DNA of 64,000 bases from Mycolicibacterium tokaiense (GCF_010725885.1 NZ_AP022600.1:2232001-2296000), one strand, 5' to 3'; shown: positions 54,528 through 63,777, numbered from the stretch's first letter. A program made the numbers and translations. Notes: a model not told the origin generated them from the letters alone.

Positions 54528-55637
54528 TCAGCTCGCCATGACAACGCGGTCTCCGCCTTGGCCTTTGGCCTCGTACATGGCGGCGTCCGCGGCTGATATG
54601 ACGCCGTCGATCGTCTGGTCGATGCATGTCGCGGCGGCCATTCCGATGCTGACTGTGACGGCGGGCTGAGCCGGGGCTGACACGGCGAGTCGGATACGTT
54701 CGGCGACTCGGCACGCATGCTCCGGTGTGACGCGGTCGACCACGAGGAATTCCTCCCCGCCCCATCGCCCCACCTCGGCTTCGCTGCGCACACTTGATCG
54801 GATGCAACGCGCGATGCGGATCAGTACCTGGTCACCGACGGCGTGCCCCAATGTGTCGTTGATCCGTTTGAACCCGTCGACGTCGATCAGCAGCGCGCAC
54901 AGCGTCGTGCCTGGCGTTGCGTTGCTGTTGAGTCGCTCCATCGCGATCGACAGGCCGCGCCGGTTGGTCAGCTCCGTCAACGGATCGATCAAGGCCAGTC
55001 GGGAGCTGTGCTGAAGCGCCCAGAAGCCGAAGTGCAGCGCCGGAAGGATGCATACCGTGACCAGCAGGGCGATGACGGCCCGCGACAGCGCGATCTGCAG
55101 TCCGTCCTCCGCTGTCGTCTCTGCCAGCCAGATCGCGACGCCGATGACGGCAGCCGTGCTCCAAGCGATGTGGGCCAGGTGCAGCCTGGGGCCGTGAAAG
55201 AAGACTATGTAGCCGCCGCCGCACAGCAGTAGCGGCATCCCTGACATCGCCAGGTTGGGGTCACCGAACAGCAGGGTCGACAGGGTCATGATGACGTCGA
55301 CGAAGATCAGCAACCCTGCTGATTCCCGCGCGCTCGGCCACCCCCGCAGAGCCCATCGCGCGGCCCACAGCAGCGAACCTACAGCGACCACGCCCCACCC
55401 GATCCGGATGATGACGGTGTCGGTGACCGGCGGCGCCACCACGTTGACCGCGGCGAGTACACCCATGATGACGCCAATACCGGCGATGAGTCTGCGCAAA
55501 ACGGGGAGGATGCCACGGCTGCCCAGGAATTCGGTCCGCCACTCATAGTCAGCGCGCTCACGCCACCACCGCATCAGCAGGCCGTCGACGGACCCATTTG
55601 AAACCGTGGGTGTGGGTCGTCGGGGTTGTTCGCTCAC
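54528..55637 (-). CDS. Membrane diguanylate cyclase
   Basis: A 369-residue protein with about five or six hydrophobic helices (between residues 45 and 210) and a C-terminal GGDEF domain (215-369) with the active-site GGEEF at 293-297. The residue triplet before it reads RSEA, not RxxD, so the inhibitory c-di-GMP site is missing and the enzyme may escape product inhibition. It stops eight bases from hsaB. With the globin-coupled protein at 12.9-14.3 kb this is the second c-di-GMP synthase of the window; no EAL domain is present. Confidence 0.88.
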   Translation of the reverse strand: MSEQPRRPTPTVSNGSVDGLLMRWWRERADYEWRTEFLGSRGILPVLRRLIAGIGVIMGVLAAVNVVAPPVTDTVIIRIGWGVVAVGSLLWAARWALRGWPSARESAGLLIFVDVIMTLSTLLFGDPNLAMSGMPLLLCGGGYIVFFHGPRLHLAHIAWSTAAVIGVAIWLAETTAEDGLQIALSRAVIALLVTVCILPALHFGFWALQHSSRLALIDPLTELTNRRGLSIAMERLNSNATPGTTLCALLIDVDGFKRINDTLGHAVGDQVLIRIARCIRSSVRSEAEVGRWGGEEFLVVDRVTPEHACRVAERIRLAVSAPAQPAVTVSIGMAAATCIDQTIDGVISAADAAMYEAKGQGGDRVVMAS

Positions 55638-55755
55638 TGTGGGGTGACCCTTCTACACAGATAGAAAGGCCAGGATGGCAGCCCGCGTCGGCGGCGGTGT
55701 TCTGTTGTGCCCGACTGCCCTGAGGTAGGGCGCGGAGCGCATCGCGTGCAGTTCT

Positions 55756-55992
55756 CTAGATGCAGCCCAGCGCGCAGGGATCGGCCACCTGATCCTCGGG
55801 TAACGAGTTGGCCGGCGGCTTGTCCTGGCTGAGGTCGATGTCGCCTTCCAGATCCGGCGCCACCGGCAGCATGCTGCACAGGAACGAGAGCCCGAATTCG
55901 CACGGCGGCATCGGCTCGGCTCCGGCCGGGGCGGCCAGCGTGCCGCCGGCGAGCAGCAGGGCGGCGGTGGCAAGCGTGATCCGTCGCAGCAT
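55756..55992 (-). CDS. Small secreted cysteine-containing protein
   Basis: A 78-residue protein: 25-residue signal peptide (MLRRITLATAALLLAGG, cleavage after AGA), then a mature part of about 50 residues with four cysteines (PPCEFGLSFLCSML, DPCALGCI) and an acidic/proline middle. It resembles short exported mycobacterial proteins of unknown function. About 120 bases without features separate it from the diguanylate cyclase gene. Confidence 0.72.
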   Translation of the reverse strand: MLRRITLATAALLLAGGTLAAPAGAEPMPPCEFGLSFLCSMLPVAPDLEGDIDLSQDKPPANSLPEDQVADPCALGCI

Positions 55993-56001
55993 CGGGTGAG
56001 C

Positions 56002-56772
56002 CTATCCCAGGACCCGCTCCAGGAACTCGACGATGGCCGCGGCGACCTCCCGGTGCACGGTTTCGTTGAGGATGTCGTGGCGGGCACCGGGGAATTCCAC
56101 GATCTCCAGCGACTCGATCTGTTCGGCGTAGGCGCGCACGGCACCCACGGGAGCGATGGCGTCGACTTCGCCGTGCACCGCCAGCGTGGGCACCGCCAGG
56201 GTCGGCAGCTCGGCGCCCAGACTGTCCCAGATGGTGTCCAGCGCCCGGGCCAGCGCGCCGCCGTCAGCGTCGGTGAACCCCAGCGGGTCGTTCTCCAGGG
56301 CGTCGAGATAGAACGGGTCCGCCGACAGGATCGCCAGGTCCAGCTCGAAGCTGCTGTCGGGGTTCAGCAGCTCGGGCACGGGCACCAGCGGTGCCCCGGA
56401 GAGCACGCCGGCGGCGTAGCGCTGCGGCGCGTCCAGCAGGATCGAGATGGCCACGGCGGCACCGAACGAATGTCCCTGCAGCACAAGGGGAATTCCGGGG
56501 GTGGCCTCCTCGGCCAGCGCGGTCAGCGCCTCGGCCAGGCCTGCACTGTGCGAGATGGGTCCGAAGTCACCGCGCTCACCCGGGCTCAGTCCGTGGCCGC
56601 GCTGGTCGACGGCCCAGAAGTCGAAACCGGCGGCATTGAGCGTGAACGCCAGCCGGTGATACAGCGAGATGTTCTCCCCGAAACCGTGCAGGAAGATCAC
56701 CGCGGCGCGGGGCTGCTCGGCGGCCCAGTGGCGGTAGTAGAACCGTCCGGAGTCAGCGTCGATGTATGGCAT
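56002..56772 (-). CDS. Alpha/beta hydrolase, monoacylglycerol-lipase-like
   Basis: A 256-residue hydrolase with HGFGENISLYHRLA, WAVDQRGHGLSPGERG, the nucleophile in QGHSFGAAV, an acid in HGEVDAIAP and the final GARHDILNE. The pattern is that of lysophospholipase/monoacylglycerol lipases. The ATG at 56772 is chosen; upstream codons in frame lie inside the next hydrolase gene. No signal peptide. Likely co-transcribed with the two genes upstream. Confidence 0.85.
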   Translation of the reverse strand: MPYIDADSGRFYYRHWAAEQPRAAVIFLHGFGENISLYHRLAFTLNAAGFDFWAVDQRGHGLSPGERGDFGPISHSAGLAEALTALAEEATPGIPLVLQGHSFGAAVAISILLDAPQRYAAGVLSGAPLVPVPELLNPDSSFELDLAILSADPFYLDALENDPLGFTDADGGALARALDTIWDSLGAELPTLAVPTLAVHGEVDAIAPVGAVRAYAEQIESLEIVEFPGARHDILNETVHREVAAAIVEFLERVLG

Positions 56773-56816
56773 CTGACGACTGCACCAGGCCAGGGCGCGC
56801 ACCGCAACCGTTGTAC

Positions 56817-57581
56817 TCAGCCGGTTGCCTCGAGGATCAGCGCGGCGGTCTCCTGTGGCTGGTCCCAGTGCGGGAAATGGCCGGAGCGGTCGAACCAGTG
56901 CAGCCGGGCGTCGGGGAACCGTTGCAGCGCGCGGCGGGCCTGGCGGGGGAACGTCACCCGGTCTTTGCGTCCCCAGCCGATGGTGACCCGGCCCGCCACG
57001 GGCCCGCCCTGCTGCGCGGGCCCGTGGATGAGGGCACTCACCGCGTCGTCGAGGCTGGGGGAGGAGGCGAAGTTGCGGAACTCGCGCAACACAAGGTCGG
57101 GATCCAGCGCCCACGGGCGGGCGGAGAACTGCGCCAGCAGGGCGGTACGCCCCACCGCCGAGCCGACCAGCGTCGGCAGCAGCGGCTGGATGCGTTTGAC
57201 CAGACCCAGCGACGGTCGCAGGGTCGCGGCGAAGTAGCGCACCTCGGCGTCAGTCCAGAATCCCCCGGGGTTCAGCGCCACCACGGCGCCGCGGTGTCCG
57301 CGCCGCGCCAGTTCGAGGGCCATCCGGGCACCCATCGAGCTGCCCACCACGTCCACCTCGGTGAGGTCGTGGTCGGTGAGGAAGGACTGCACGGCGTCGG
57401 TCAGGCTGGCCACCGACACCTCGCCCGGGAGCGCCGGGCTGTCCCCGAACCCGGGCAGGTCCACGGCGTAGACCTCCCGGCGGGCGGCCAATGCGGGCAG
57501 TACCGGGTCCCAGTTGTGCAGGTGGGAGATGCCGTGGATGAGCAACAGGGGGGCACCGGAGCCGGTACGCAGGTATTTCAC
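56817..57581 (-). CDS. Alpha/beta hydrolase
   Basis: A 254-residue hydrolase with IHGISHLHNWD, VDLPGFGDS, the nucleophile in VGSSMGARMAL and the histidine in RSGHFPHWDQP. The GTG at 57581 overlaps the LysR stop (GTGA), so it is translationally coupled to that regulator, an uncommon arrangement implying the regulator governs its own downstream hydrolases. Substrate unknown; given the neighbouring hydroxybutyrate dehydrogenase, an ester of a short hydroxy acid is possible. Confidence 0.83.
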   Translation of the reverse strand: MKYLRTGSGAPLLLIHGISHLHNWDPVLPALAARREVYAVDLPGFGDSPALPGEVSVASLTDAVQSFLTDHDLTEVDVVGSSMGARMALELARRGHRGAVVALNPGGFWTDAEVRYFAATLRPSLGLVKRIQPLLPTLVGSAVGRTALLAQFSARPWALDPDLVLREFRNFASSPSLDDAVSALIHGPAQQGGPVAGRVTIGWGRKDRVTFPRQARRALQRFPDARLHWFDRSGHFPHWDQPQETAALILEATG

Positions 57582-58492
57582 CCCGACCGGATACCCAGAA
57601 GTACGTCCTGCTGTCGACGCACCCGGTCCCGGATCGCATCGACGAAGGCGCCCACCTCCGGGCGCCGCAGCGTTTCCGCCCGCGCCACCAGCCAATAGCT
57701 CAGCTGGATGGCCACGGAGGCGGTCAATACCCGCTGCAGGTCGTCATGCCGGTCGGCCATGAAACACGGCAGCAAGCCCAGGCCGGCGGCCGCGCGGGTG
57801 GCCTCGACGTGCACGAAGACATTGGTGGACGACACCGACTCGCGCATCAGCGGGGCGAATGTGCGGGCCAGATCCAGGTCGTCGACCTGCAGCATGGAGT
57901 CGATGAAGTAGATCAACCGGTGCTCGGCCAGGTCGGCCACCGTGGCCGGCACCCCGCGCTCGGCCAGGTAGTCGGTGGCGCCGTAGAGCCCCAGCCGGTA
58001 GTCACCCAGCCGGATGGCCTCGGCGCGGTGCACCTGTGGCTGTCCCACCACCACCTCGATGTCCAGTCCGGAGCGCTGCTGGGTCACCCGGCGGGTGGCT
58101 GCCACGATCTCGACGGCGATGCCCGGGTGACGACGCTGGACCGCCGCCGCGGCCGGTGCGGCGATATAGGCGCTGAAGCCGTCGGTCGCCGACATCCGAA
58201 CCACGCCCTCGAGCCGCGTCCCGGCCCCGTCGGGCGCCGACAGCGTGTGCACGGCTGTCTCCACCGCCTCCGCCGCGGCCAGGGCCTGGCGGCCGAGGTC
58301 GGTGAGTTCCCAGCTGCCACCCACCCGCGCCAGCACCCGGCCGCCGAGAGCCTGTTCGAGGGCGCTGATGCGGCGGGCCACCGTGGTGTGGTTGAGCCCG
58401 AGTTCGTCGGCGGCGGTGATGTAGCGGCCGCTTCGGCCCACTGCCAGCAAGATCAGCAAATCGTCGGCGCTGAGGCGCTGCGTACCAGCCAT
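57578..58492 (-). CDS. LysR-family transcriptional regulator
   Basis: A 304-residue regulator: N-terminal winged helix (DDLLILLAVGRSGRYITAADELGLNHTTVARRI) and a substrate-binding domain. It is divergent from an MFS transporter gene and overlaps the downstream hydrolase. The ATG at 58492 gives the standard N-terminus; a longer frame starting at 58531 would cover the first palindromic operator. The intergenic region carries repeated TGCAG half-sites, likely its binding sites. Confidence 0.88.
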   Translation of the reverse strand: MAGTQRLSADDLLILLAVGRSGRYITAADELGLNHTTVARRISALEQALGGRVLARVGGSWELTDLGRQALAAAEAVETAVHTLSAPDGAGTRLEGVVRMSATDGFSAYIAAPAAAAVQRRHPGIAVEIVAATRRVTQQRSGLDIEVVVGQPQVHRAEAIRLGDYRLGLYGATDYLAERGVPATVADLAEHRLIYFIDSMLQVDDLDLARTFAPLMRESVSSTNVFVHVEATRAAAGLGLLPCFMADRHDDLQRVLTASVAIQLSYWLVARAETLRRPEVGAFVDAIRDRVRRQQDVLLGIRSG

Positions 58493-58494
58493 AT

Positions 58495-58508
58495 CTGCAT
58501 TTTTGCAG
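58495..58508. promoter_or_regulatory. Candidate LysR operator 1
   Basis: Perfect palindrome CTGCA, TTTT, TGCAG, just upstream of the LysR start codon. Confidence 0.5.
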
Positions 58509-58531
58509 ACCGCGGCTGCGGGTTTGGTCAT

Positions 58532-58552
58532 TGCAGTTCACGGGAACCTGCA
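58532..58552. promoter_or_regulatory. Candidate LysR operator 2
   Basis: Near-palindrome TGCAGTTC, ACGG, GAACCTGCA (one extra base in the right arm), about 48 bases before the MFS start, sharing the TGCAG half-site with operator 1. Confidence 0.5.
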
Positions 58553-58599
58553 CCACTATTCAGCAGAGTTGTGGTGGGCATCACAGGGCAGGAGTGGGG

Positions 58600-59946
58600 A
58601 TGAGTCAGCCGATATCAACCGGTCTGAAGCGGGTGGTCGCCGCCTCGATGGCCGGCACCGTCGTCGAGTGGTACGAGTTCTTCCTCTACGGCACCGCGGC
58701 CACACTGGTTTTCAGCAAGGTGTTCTTCTCGGAGACCACCAGTGAGCTCAACGCGATCTTCCTGGCGTTTGCCACCTATGCCGTCGGCTTCGTCGCCCGC
58801 CCGCTCGGCGGTGTGGTGTTCGGCCACTACGGCGACAAGTACGGCCGCAAGAAGCTCCTGCAGTTCAGCTTGGTTCTGGTGGGTGCGGCCACGTTCCTGA
58901 TGGGCTGCCTGCCCACCTACGGCCAGATCGGCTACTGGGCGCCCGGCCTGCTGGTGGCTCTGCGCTTCATCCAGGGCTTCGCGGTCGGCGGTGAATGGGG
59001 CGGCGCGGTGCTGCTGGTCGCCGAGCACAGCCCGGACCGCCAGCGCGGGTTCTGGGCCAGCTGGCCGCAGGCCGGGGTGCCCGCGGGCAACCTGCTGGCC
59101 ACCGTCGTGCTGCTGGTGCTCACCACCACGCTCTCGGATGCCGCGTTCCTGTCGTGGGGCTGGCGCGTTGCGTTCTGGCTGTCCGCCGTGGTGGTGCTGG
59201 TCGGTTACTACATCCGCACCAAGGTCACCGATGCGCCGATCTTCGTTGCGGCGCAGGAGGAAGCCGAGCGCATCAAGGAATCCAGCTTCAGCGTGGTCGA
59301 GGTGCTCAAGCGCTACCCGCGTGGCGTCTTCACCGCCATGGGCCTGCGCTTCGGCGAGAACATCATGTACTACCTGGTGGTCACCTTCACCATCACCTAC
59401 CTCAAGGTGCAGGTGGGCGCGGACACCTCGTCCATCCTGTGGTACCTGCTGGTCGCCCACCTGGTGCACTTCGCCGTCGTGCCCTTCGTCGGGCACCTCG
59501 CCGACAGGTTCGGCCGCCGCCCGGTCTACATGACCGGTGCCATCGTCGGCGCGACGTGGGGCTTCTTCGCCTTCCCCATGATGGATTCCGGAAACTACGC
59601 GGTGGTGACGGCAGCAGTGACCATCGGCCTGATCTTCCACGCGCTGATGTACGCACCGCAGCCGGCCATCATGGCCGAGATGTTCCCGACCCGGATGCGG
59701 TACTCCGGTGTCTCCCTTGGGTATCAGGTCACCTCGATCGTCGCCGGCTCGCTCGCGCCCCTGATCGCGGTCAAGCTGCTCGACATCTACGGCTCCTCGG
59801 TGCCGATCGCGATCTATCTGGCCGGCGCCTGCCTGGTCACGCTAATCGCGGTGCTGTTCGTCCGCGAGACCAACGGCCTGGACCTCGAGTCGCTCGACAT
59901 CGCCGACGCCGAGGACGTCAAGAACTCCGCCAGGACGTCCGCGTGA
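58600..59946 (+). CDS. MFS metabolite:proton symporter (MHS family)
   Basis: A 448-residue, twelve-helix transporter with the MHS/ShiA-KgtP-type N-terminus (AASMAGTVVEWYEFFLYG), the cytoplasmic GHYGDKYGRKK loop after helix 2 and a second HLADRFGRRP loop after helix 8. Such transporters bring in carboxylates or betaines. The ATG at 58600 has GGAGTGGGG just upstream. Its stop overlaps the dehydrogenase GTG, so transporter and enzyme are co-translated and should handle the same substrate. Confidence 0.88.
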   Translation: MSQPISTGLKRVVAASMAGTVVEWYEFFLYGTAATLVFSKVFFSETTSELNAIFLAFATYAVGFVARPLGGVVFGHYGDKYGRKKLLQFSLVLVGAATFLMGCLPTYGQIGYWAPGLLVALRFIQGFAVGGEWGGAVLLVAEHSPDRQRGFWASWPQAGVPAGNLLATVVLLVLTTTLSDAAFLSWGWRVAFWLSAVVVLVGYYIRTKVTDAPIFVAAQEEAERIKESSFSVVEVLKRYPRGVFTAMGLRFGENIMYYLVVTFTITYLKVQVGADTSSILWYLLVAHLVHFAVVPFVGHLADRFGRRPVYMTGAIVGATWGFFAFPMMDSGNYAVVTAAVTIGLIFHALMYAPQPAIMAEMFPTRMRYSGVSLGYQVTSIVAGSLAPLIAVKLLDIYGSSVPIAIYLAGACLVTLIAVLFVRETNGLDLESLDIADAEDVKNSARTSA

Positions 59947-60689
59947 GCGAGCTCGCGGGCAAGACCGCTCTGGTCACCGGCGGCGGTAGCGGGATCGGTG
60001 CCGCGTGCGCGCGGGATCTCGCCGCCCGCGGCGCCGCCGTCACCGTGGCCGACGTCGATGAGACCGCGGCCAAGACCGTCGCCGACGAGGTGGACGGAAC
60101 CGCCTGGGCGGTGGACCTCCTGGACGTCGCACAGCTCGAGGAGCTGCGACTGCAGACCGACATCCTGGTCAACAACGCGGGCATCCAGGCCATCAACCCC
60201 ATCCAGGACTTCGAGCCGGCGATGTTCCGCCGGATCCAGGCCCTGATGGTGGAAGCCCCCTTCCTGTTGGTACGGGCCGCGCTGCCGCACATGTACGCGG
60301 GTGGTTTCGGCCGGATCATCAACATCTCGTCGATCCACGGGCTGCGCGCCAGCGAGTACAAGGTGGCGTACGTGACCGCCAAGCACGCCCTGGAAGGCAT
60401 GTCCAAAGTCACTGCGCTGGAAGGCGGTTCGCACGGGGTCACCAGCAACTGCGTCAACCCCGGATACGTGCGCACCCCCCTGGTGACCAAGCAGATCGCC
60501 GATCAGGCCCGCACCCACGGTATCGGTGAGGACGAGGTGCTGGCCAAGATCATGCTCACCGAGAGCGCGATCAAGCGCCTTGTGGAGCCGGAAGAGGTTG
60601 CCGCCCTGGTGGGTTGGCTGGCCTCACCTACCGCAGGCATGGTCACCGGCGCTTCCTACACCATGGACGGCGGCTGGTCGGCCCGCTAG
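59943..60689 (+). CDS. Short-chain dehydrogenase, 3-hydroxybutyrate dehydrogenase type
   Basis: A 248-residue NAD-dependent short-chain dehydrogenase: cofactor loop TGGGSGIG, NNAG, catalytic serine in NISSIHGL, and tyrosine/lysine in YVTAK. The C-terminal part, NCVNPGYVRTPLVTKQIADQA, is characteristic of D-3-hydroxybutyrate dehydrogenases. It would turn hydroxybutyrate brought in by the coupled symporter into acetoacetate. GTG start, four-base overlap; ends in a four-base convergent overlap with aspB. Confidence 0.87.
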   Translation: MSELAGKTALVTGGGSGIGAACARDLAARGAAVTVADVDETAAKTVADEVDGTAWAVDLLDVAQLEELRLQTDILVNNAGIQAINPIQDFEPAMFRRIQALMVEAPFLLVRAALPHMYAGGFGRIINISSIHGLRASEYKVAYVTAKHALEGMSKVTALEGGSHGVTSNCVNPGYVRTPLVTKQIADQARTHGIGEDEVLAKIMLTESAIKRLVEPEEVAALVGWLASPTAGMVTGASYTMDGGWSAR

Positions 60690-61867
60690 TGTACCCAGGC
60701 CCCGATCCGCGCGACGGCCTCGTCCACGTCGGCGGTGGGCCCGGCGAACGACAACCGGACATAGGAACCCCCGCGCACCGGGTCGAAGTCGATGCCCGGG
60801 GCGATGGCCACCCCGGTCTCGGCCAGCAGCTTGGCGCAGAACGACAGCGAGTCGTCGGTCAGATGTGACACGTCGGCGTAGACGTAGAAGGCACCGTCGG
60901 TCGGCGCCAGCTTGTCGATACCGATGCCACGCAACCCGTTCAACAGCCGCTCGCGGTTGCGGCCGTAGTGTTGCAGATGGCTGTCGGCTTCGGTCACCGC
61001 CTCCGGGCTGAAGGCCGCCACGGCCGCCCGCTGGGACAGCACCGGCGGGCAGATGGTGAAATTGCCGGTCAACCGGTCCACGGCCCGCTGCAACGACTTC
61101 GGCACCACCATCCACCCCAGCCGCCAGCCGGTCATGGCGAAGTACTTCGAGAAGCTGTTCACCACCACGGCGTCGCGCGATGTCGACCATGCGCAACTGG
61201 TCTGCGGCGCACCGGGATACACCAGACCGTGGTACACCTCGTCGCTGATCAGCCGTACCCCGGTCTCGGCGCACCAGGTCGCGATGGCCGCCAGTTCCGA
61301 CGGCGCGATCACCGTTCCGGTGGGGTTCGCCGGGCTGGCCACGATCACGCCGTCCAGGGGCGGGTGCACCGCGGCGAGCATGTCCGCGGTGGGCTGGAAG
61401 CGGGTGTCGGGTCCGCACGGGAGTTCGACCACCTCGCAGCCCAATGCGGTGAGGATGTTGCGGTAACACGGATAGCCGGGGCTGGTCACGGCCACGCGGT
61501 CACCGGCGTCGAAACAGGCCAGGAACGCCAGCAGGAAACCGCCGGAGGACCCGGTGGTCACCACCACGTCGTCGGCGTCCACGTCCAGCCCGTGCGCGCT
61601 GCGGTAGGAGTCGGCGATGGCCGTGCGCAGTTCCGGGATGCCGAGCGCGACGGTGTAGCCCAGCGGGCCGCCGTCGAGCGCGGCCAGCGCCGCGGCCCGC
61701 ACGGGAACCGGTGCGCCCGCACCGGGCTGGCCCGCCGACATGTTCACCAGGTCACCGTGGGTGCGCTGACGTTCGGCGGCGGCCAGCCAGACATCCATCA
61801 CATAGAACGGCGGGATACCGGCCCGCAGCGCGGTCTTCACCGCCTCAGAGTACGGGCTCCTCGACAT
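60686..61867 (-). CDS. aspB: Class I/II PLP aminotransferase (AspB, Rv3565-like)
   Basis: A 393-residue fold-I aminotransferase with ASPANPTGTV, the DEVYHGLVY segment and the PLP lysine in SFSKYFAMTGWRLGW. It is annotated aspB in M. tuberculosis and lies at the end of the fadE33-fadE32-fadE31 run, as here, within the KstR2-type steroid C/D-ring region; its role in steroid breakdown is unclear. The ATG at 61867 overlaps the end of fadE33 by 23 bases; an upstream frame inside fadE33 is rejected. Confidence 0.88.
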   Translation of the reverse strand: MSRSPYSEAVKTALRAGIPPFYVMDVWLAAAERQRTHGDLVNMSAGQPGAGAPVPVRAAALAALDGGPLGYTVALGIPELRTAIADSYRSAHGLDVDADDVVVTTGSSGGFLLAFLACFDAGDRVAVTSPGYPCYRNILTALGCEVVELPCGPDTRFQPTADMLAAVHPPLDGVIVASPANPTGTVIAPSELAAIATWCAETGVRLISDEVYHGLVYPGAPQTSCAWSTSRDAVVVNSFSKYFAMTGWRLGWMVVPKSLQRAVDRLTGNFTICPPVLSQRAAVAAFSPEAVTEADSHLQHYGRNRERLLNGLRGIGIDKLAPTDGAFYVYADVSHLTDDSLSFCAKLLAETGVAIAPGIDFDPVRGGSYVRLSFAGPTADVDEAVARIGAWVH

Positions 61868-62825
61868 CCATCGAGAGCGCCTCGGTCTCCAACCTGCGCA
61901 GGTGCTCACGCACCGGACCCAGCAGTTGCGAGGTGCCGTGTGCGCGTTTGAAATACAGCTGGATGTCGTGCTCGGCGGTGATGGCGATACCACCGTGGAT
62001 CTGGATGGCGTCGGCCGCCGTCTCGGTGAACGCTTCACTGGCGACGACGAAGGCCAGTTCCGCCACCGGGGACGCCGGCTGTTCTGTGTAGGTCGCGATG
62101 GCCTCGTCGACCACGGCTGCTGCGGTCTGCACCGTGACGTAGAGATCGGCCATCCGGTGTTTGAGCGCCTGGAAGCTGCCGATGGGTCTGCCGAACTGCA
62201 CACGTCCCTTCGAGTAGGCGACCGTGAGCTCCAGTGCCCGGTCCGCGGCTGCCACCGCCTCAGCGGCCAGCAGCAGCGCGGCGACGTCGGCCAATCCCGG
62301 GTCGGCGCCCAGCGGCGTGGCCACGCCTGCCTCGACGCGGGCCACCCGGCGGGTCGGGTCCATCGTGGTCAGTGGACGGGCGGTGAACTCCGTCAGGCGC
62401 ACCAGCTGACCGTCCTGCACGGCGATCACCACGTCGGCGCCCGCGCCGCCCACCACGTGCCCGGGGGCGAACACCACCGCACCGGTGGCCTCGCCCGCGG
62501 CCAGTGCCTCCAGTGTCTGCGCATCGGGGTCCTCGGCCGACAGCAGCGCCCACTCGGCCAGCAGTGTGCCGAACAGCGGCGTGGGCACCAGGTGGCGACC
62601 CAGTTCGGCCAGCGCGGCCGCCGCGTCACCGAGTTCGCCGCCGGCGCCACCGAGTTCCTCGGGCACCAGCAGCGCCGCCACCCCGACCTGTTCGCAGAGT
62701 AGCTGCCACAGCTTGGTGTCATAACCGGCATCGGAGTCCATCGCGGCCCGAACTGCCTCGGGTGCAGCATGTTTGCCCACCAGATCCCGGACGGTCTGGA
62801 TCAGGAGCGCGCGTTCTTCAGACAC
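61845..62825 (-). CDS. fadE33: Acyl-CoA dehydrogenase FadE33 (steroid C/D-ring degradation)
   Basis: A 326-residue, shorter-than-normal acyl-CoA dehydrogenase with GRPIGSFQALKHRMADL and QIHGGIAITAEHDIQLYFKRA; the N-terminal domain is abbreviated. Short FadE proteins of steroid clusters work as pairs (alpha2beta2) in which each subunit supplies part of the active site. By position it belongs to propionate-side-chain (HIP) degradation after ring opening. Its GTG lies eight bases inside the end of fadE32. Confidence 0.88.
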   Translation of the reverse strand: MSEERALLIQTVRDLVGKHAAPEAVRAAMDSDAGYDTKLWQLLCEQVGVAALLVPEELGGAGGELGDAAAALAELGRHLVPTPLFGTLLAEWALLSAEDPDAQTLEALAAGEATGAVVFAPGHVVGGAGADVVIAVQDGQLVRLTEFTARPLTTMDPTRRVARVEAGVATPLGADPGLADVAALLLAAEAVAAADRALELTVAYSKGRVQFGRPIGSFQALKHRMADLYVTVQTAAAVVDEAIATYTEQPASPVAELAFVVASEAFTETAADAIQIHGGIAITAEHDIQLYFKRAHGTSQLLGPVREHLRRLETEALSMDVEEPVL

Positions 62826-63777
62826 TTATGGCCTCCAACAGCCGTCGACGGTGTGCGGCCGGGTCGCCCCAGGCCGAGCGCAGGGCCTGCACCCGCAGCA
62901 GCCACAGGGACAGGTCGTGCTCGGAGGTGAAGCCGATGGCGCCGTGGGTCTGCAGCGCCGAACGCGCGGCCAGCAGCGCGGCGTCCGAGGCCGCCACCTT
63001 GGCGGCACTGATGTCGCGCTTGATGTCCGGAGAGTCCTCGGCCAGGGACAGCGCGGCTCCGTACACCAGTGGGCGCGCCAGCTCCAGCGCGATGTGGACG
63101 TCGGCGAGCTTGTGCTTGATCGCCTGGTAGCTGCCGATCACCCGGCCGAACTGGCTCCGTTGCTTGGCGTAATCGACCGAAGAGTCCAGCATGGCCTGCC
63201 CGGCACCCACCAGCAGCGCCGCAGTGGCCAGCGCTCCGAACTCGACCGCACGCCCGACGTCGGCGGTCCACGGGTCGCCGGTGGGGGTCACCTCGGTCAG
63301 CGTCCGGCTGAGGTCGACGGAGCGGCGCTGCGCACCGGCGATGCCCTCACGCACCTCGGTGCCCTCGGCGCACAGGATCAGCCCCGCGACACCGGTGTCG
63401 ACCGCGCGCGGCTGCACCCCGGGTACCGCCACCGTGGCGATCAGCTCACCGGCGGCCAGCGCGGCGGCGCGCTCATCGCCGGCCAGCAGAACCGGTGCCA
63501 CAGCGATGGATTCGGCCACCGGGCCGGGAACACACCACCGGCCCAGGCGCTCCAGCGCGACCATCAGGTCCACTGGGTGGGCGCCGATGCCGTCCTGGTC
63601 CTCCGGCACCGTCAGCGCGGTGACACCGAGGTCGGTCAGCGTGGCCCAGATTTTGCGACCCGGTCCGGTGTCGCCTGCCGACCAGGCCCGCACCGCGGCC
63701 GGCAGGTCGGCGGCACCCAGCGCGGCATCGATGCTCTTGGCGAAATCGCGCTGATCCTCGTCGATCTCGAAGTTCAC
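62818..63777 (-). CDS. fadE32: Acyl-CoA dehydrogenase FadE32 (steroid C/D-ring degradation)
   Basis: A 319-residue short acyl-CoA dehydrogenase with the same core as its neighbour (SQFGRVIGSYQAIKHKLADV, QTHGAIGFTSEHDLSLWLLR). Likely one half of a heteromer with FadE31; I recall the FadE31/FadE32-type pair from HIP degradation but not with certainty which step. GTG start overlapping the fadE31 stop by four bases. Confidence 0.88.
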   Translation of the reverse strand: MNFEIDEDQRDFAKSIDAALGAADLPAAVRAWSAGDTGPGRKIWATLTDLGVTALTVPEDQDGIGAHPVDLMVALERLGRWCVPGPVAESIAVAPVLLAGDERAAALAAGELIATVAVPGVQPRAVDTGVAGLILCAEGTEVREGIAGAQRRSVDLSRTLTEVTPTGDPWTADVGRAVEFGALATAALLVGAGQAMLDSSVDYAKQRSQFGRVIGSYQAIKHKLADVHIALELARPLVYGAALSLAEDSPDIKRDISAAKVAASDAALLAARSALQTHGAIGFTSEHDLSLWLLRVQALRSAWGDPAAHRRRLLEAISV

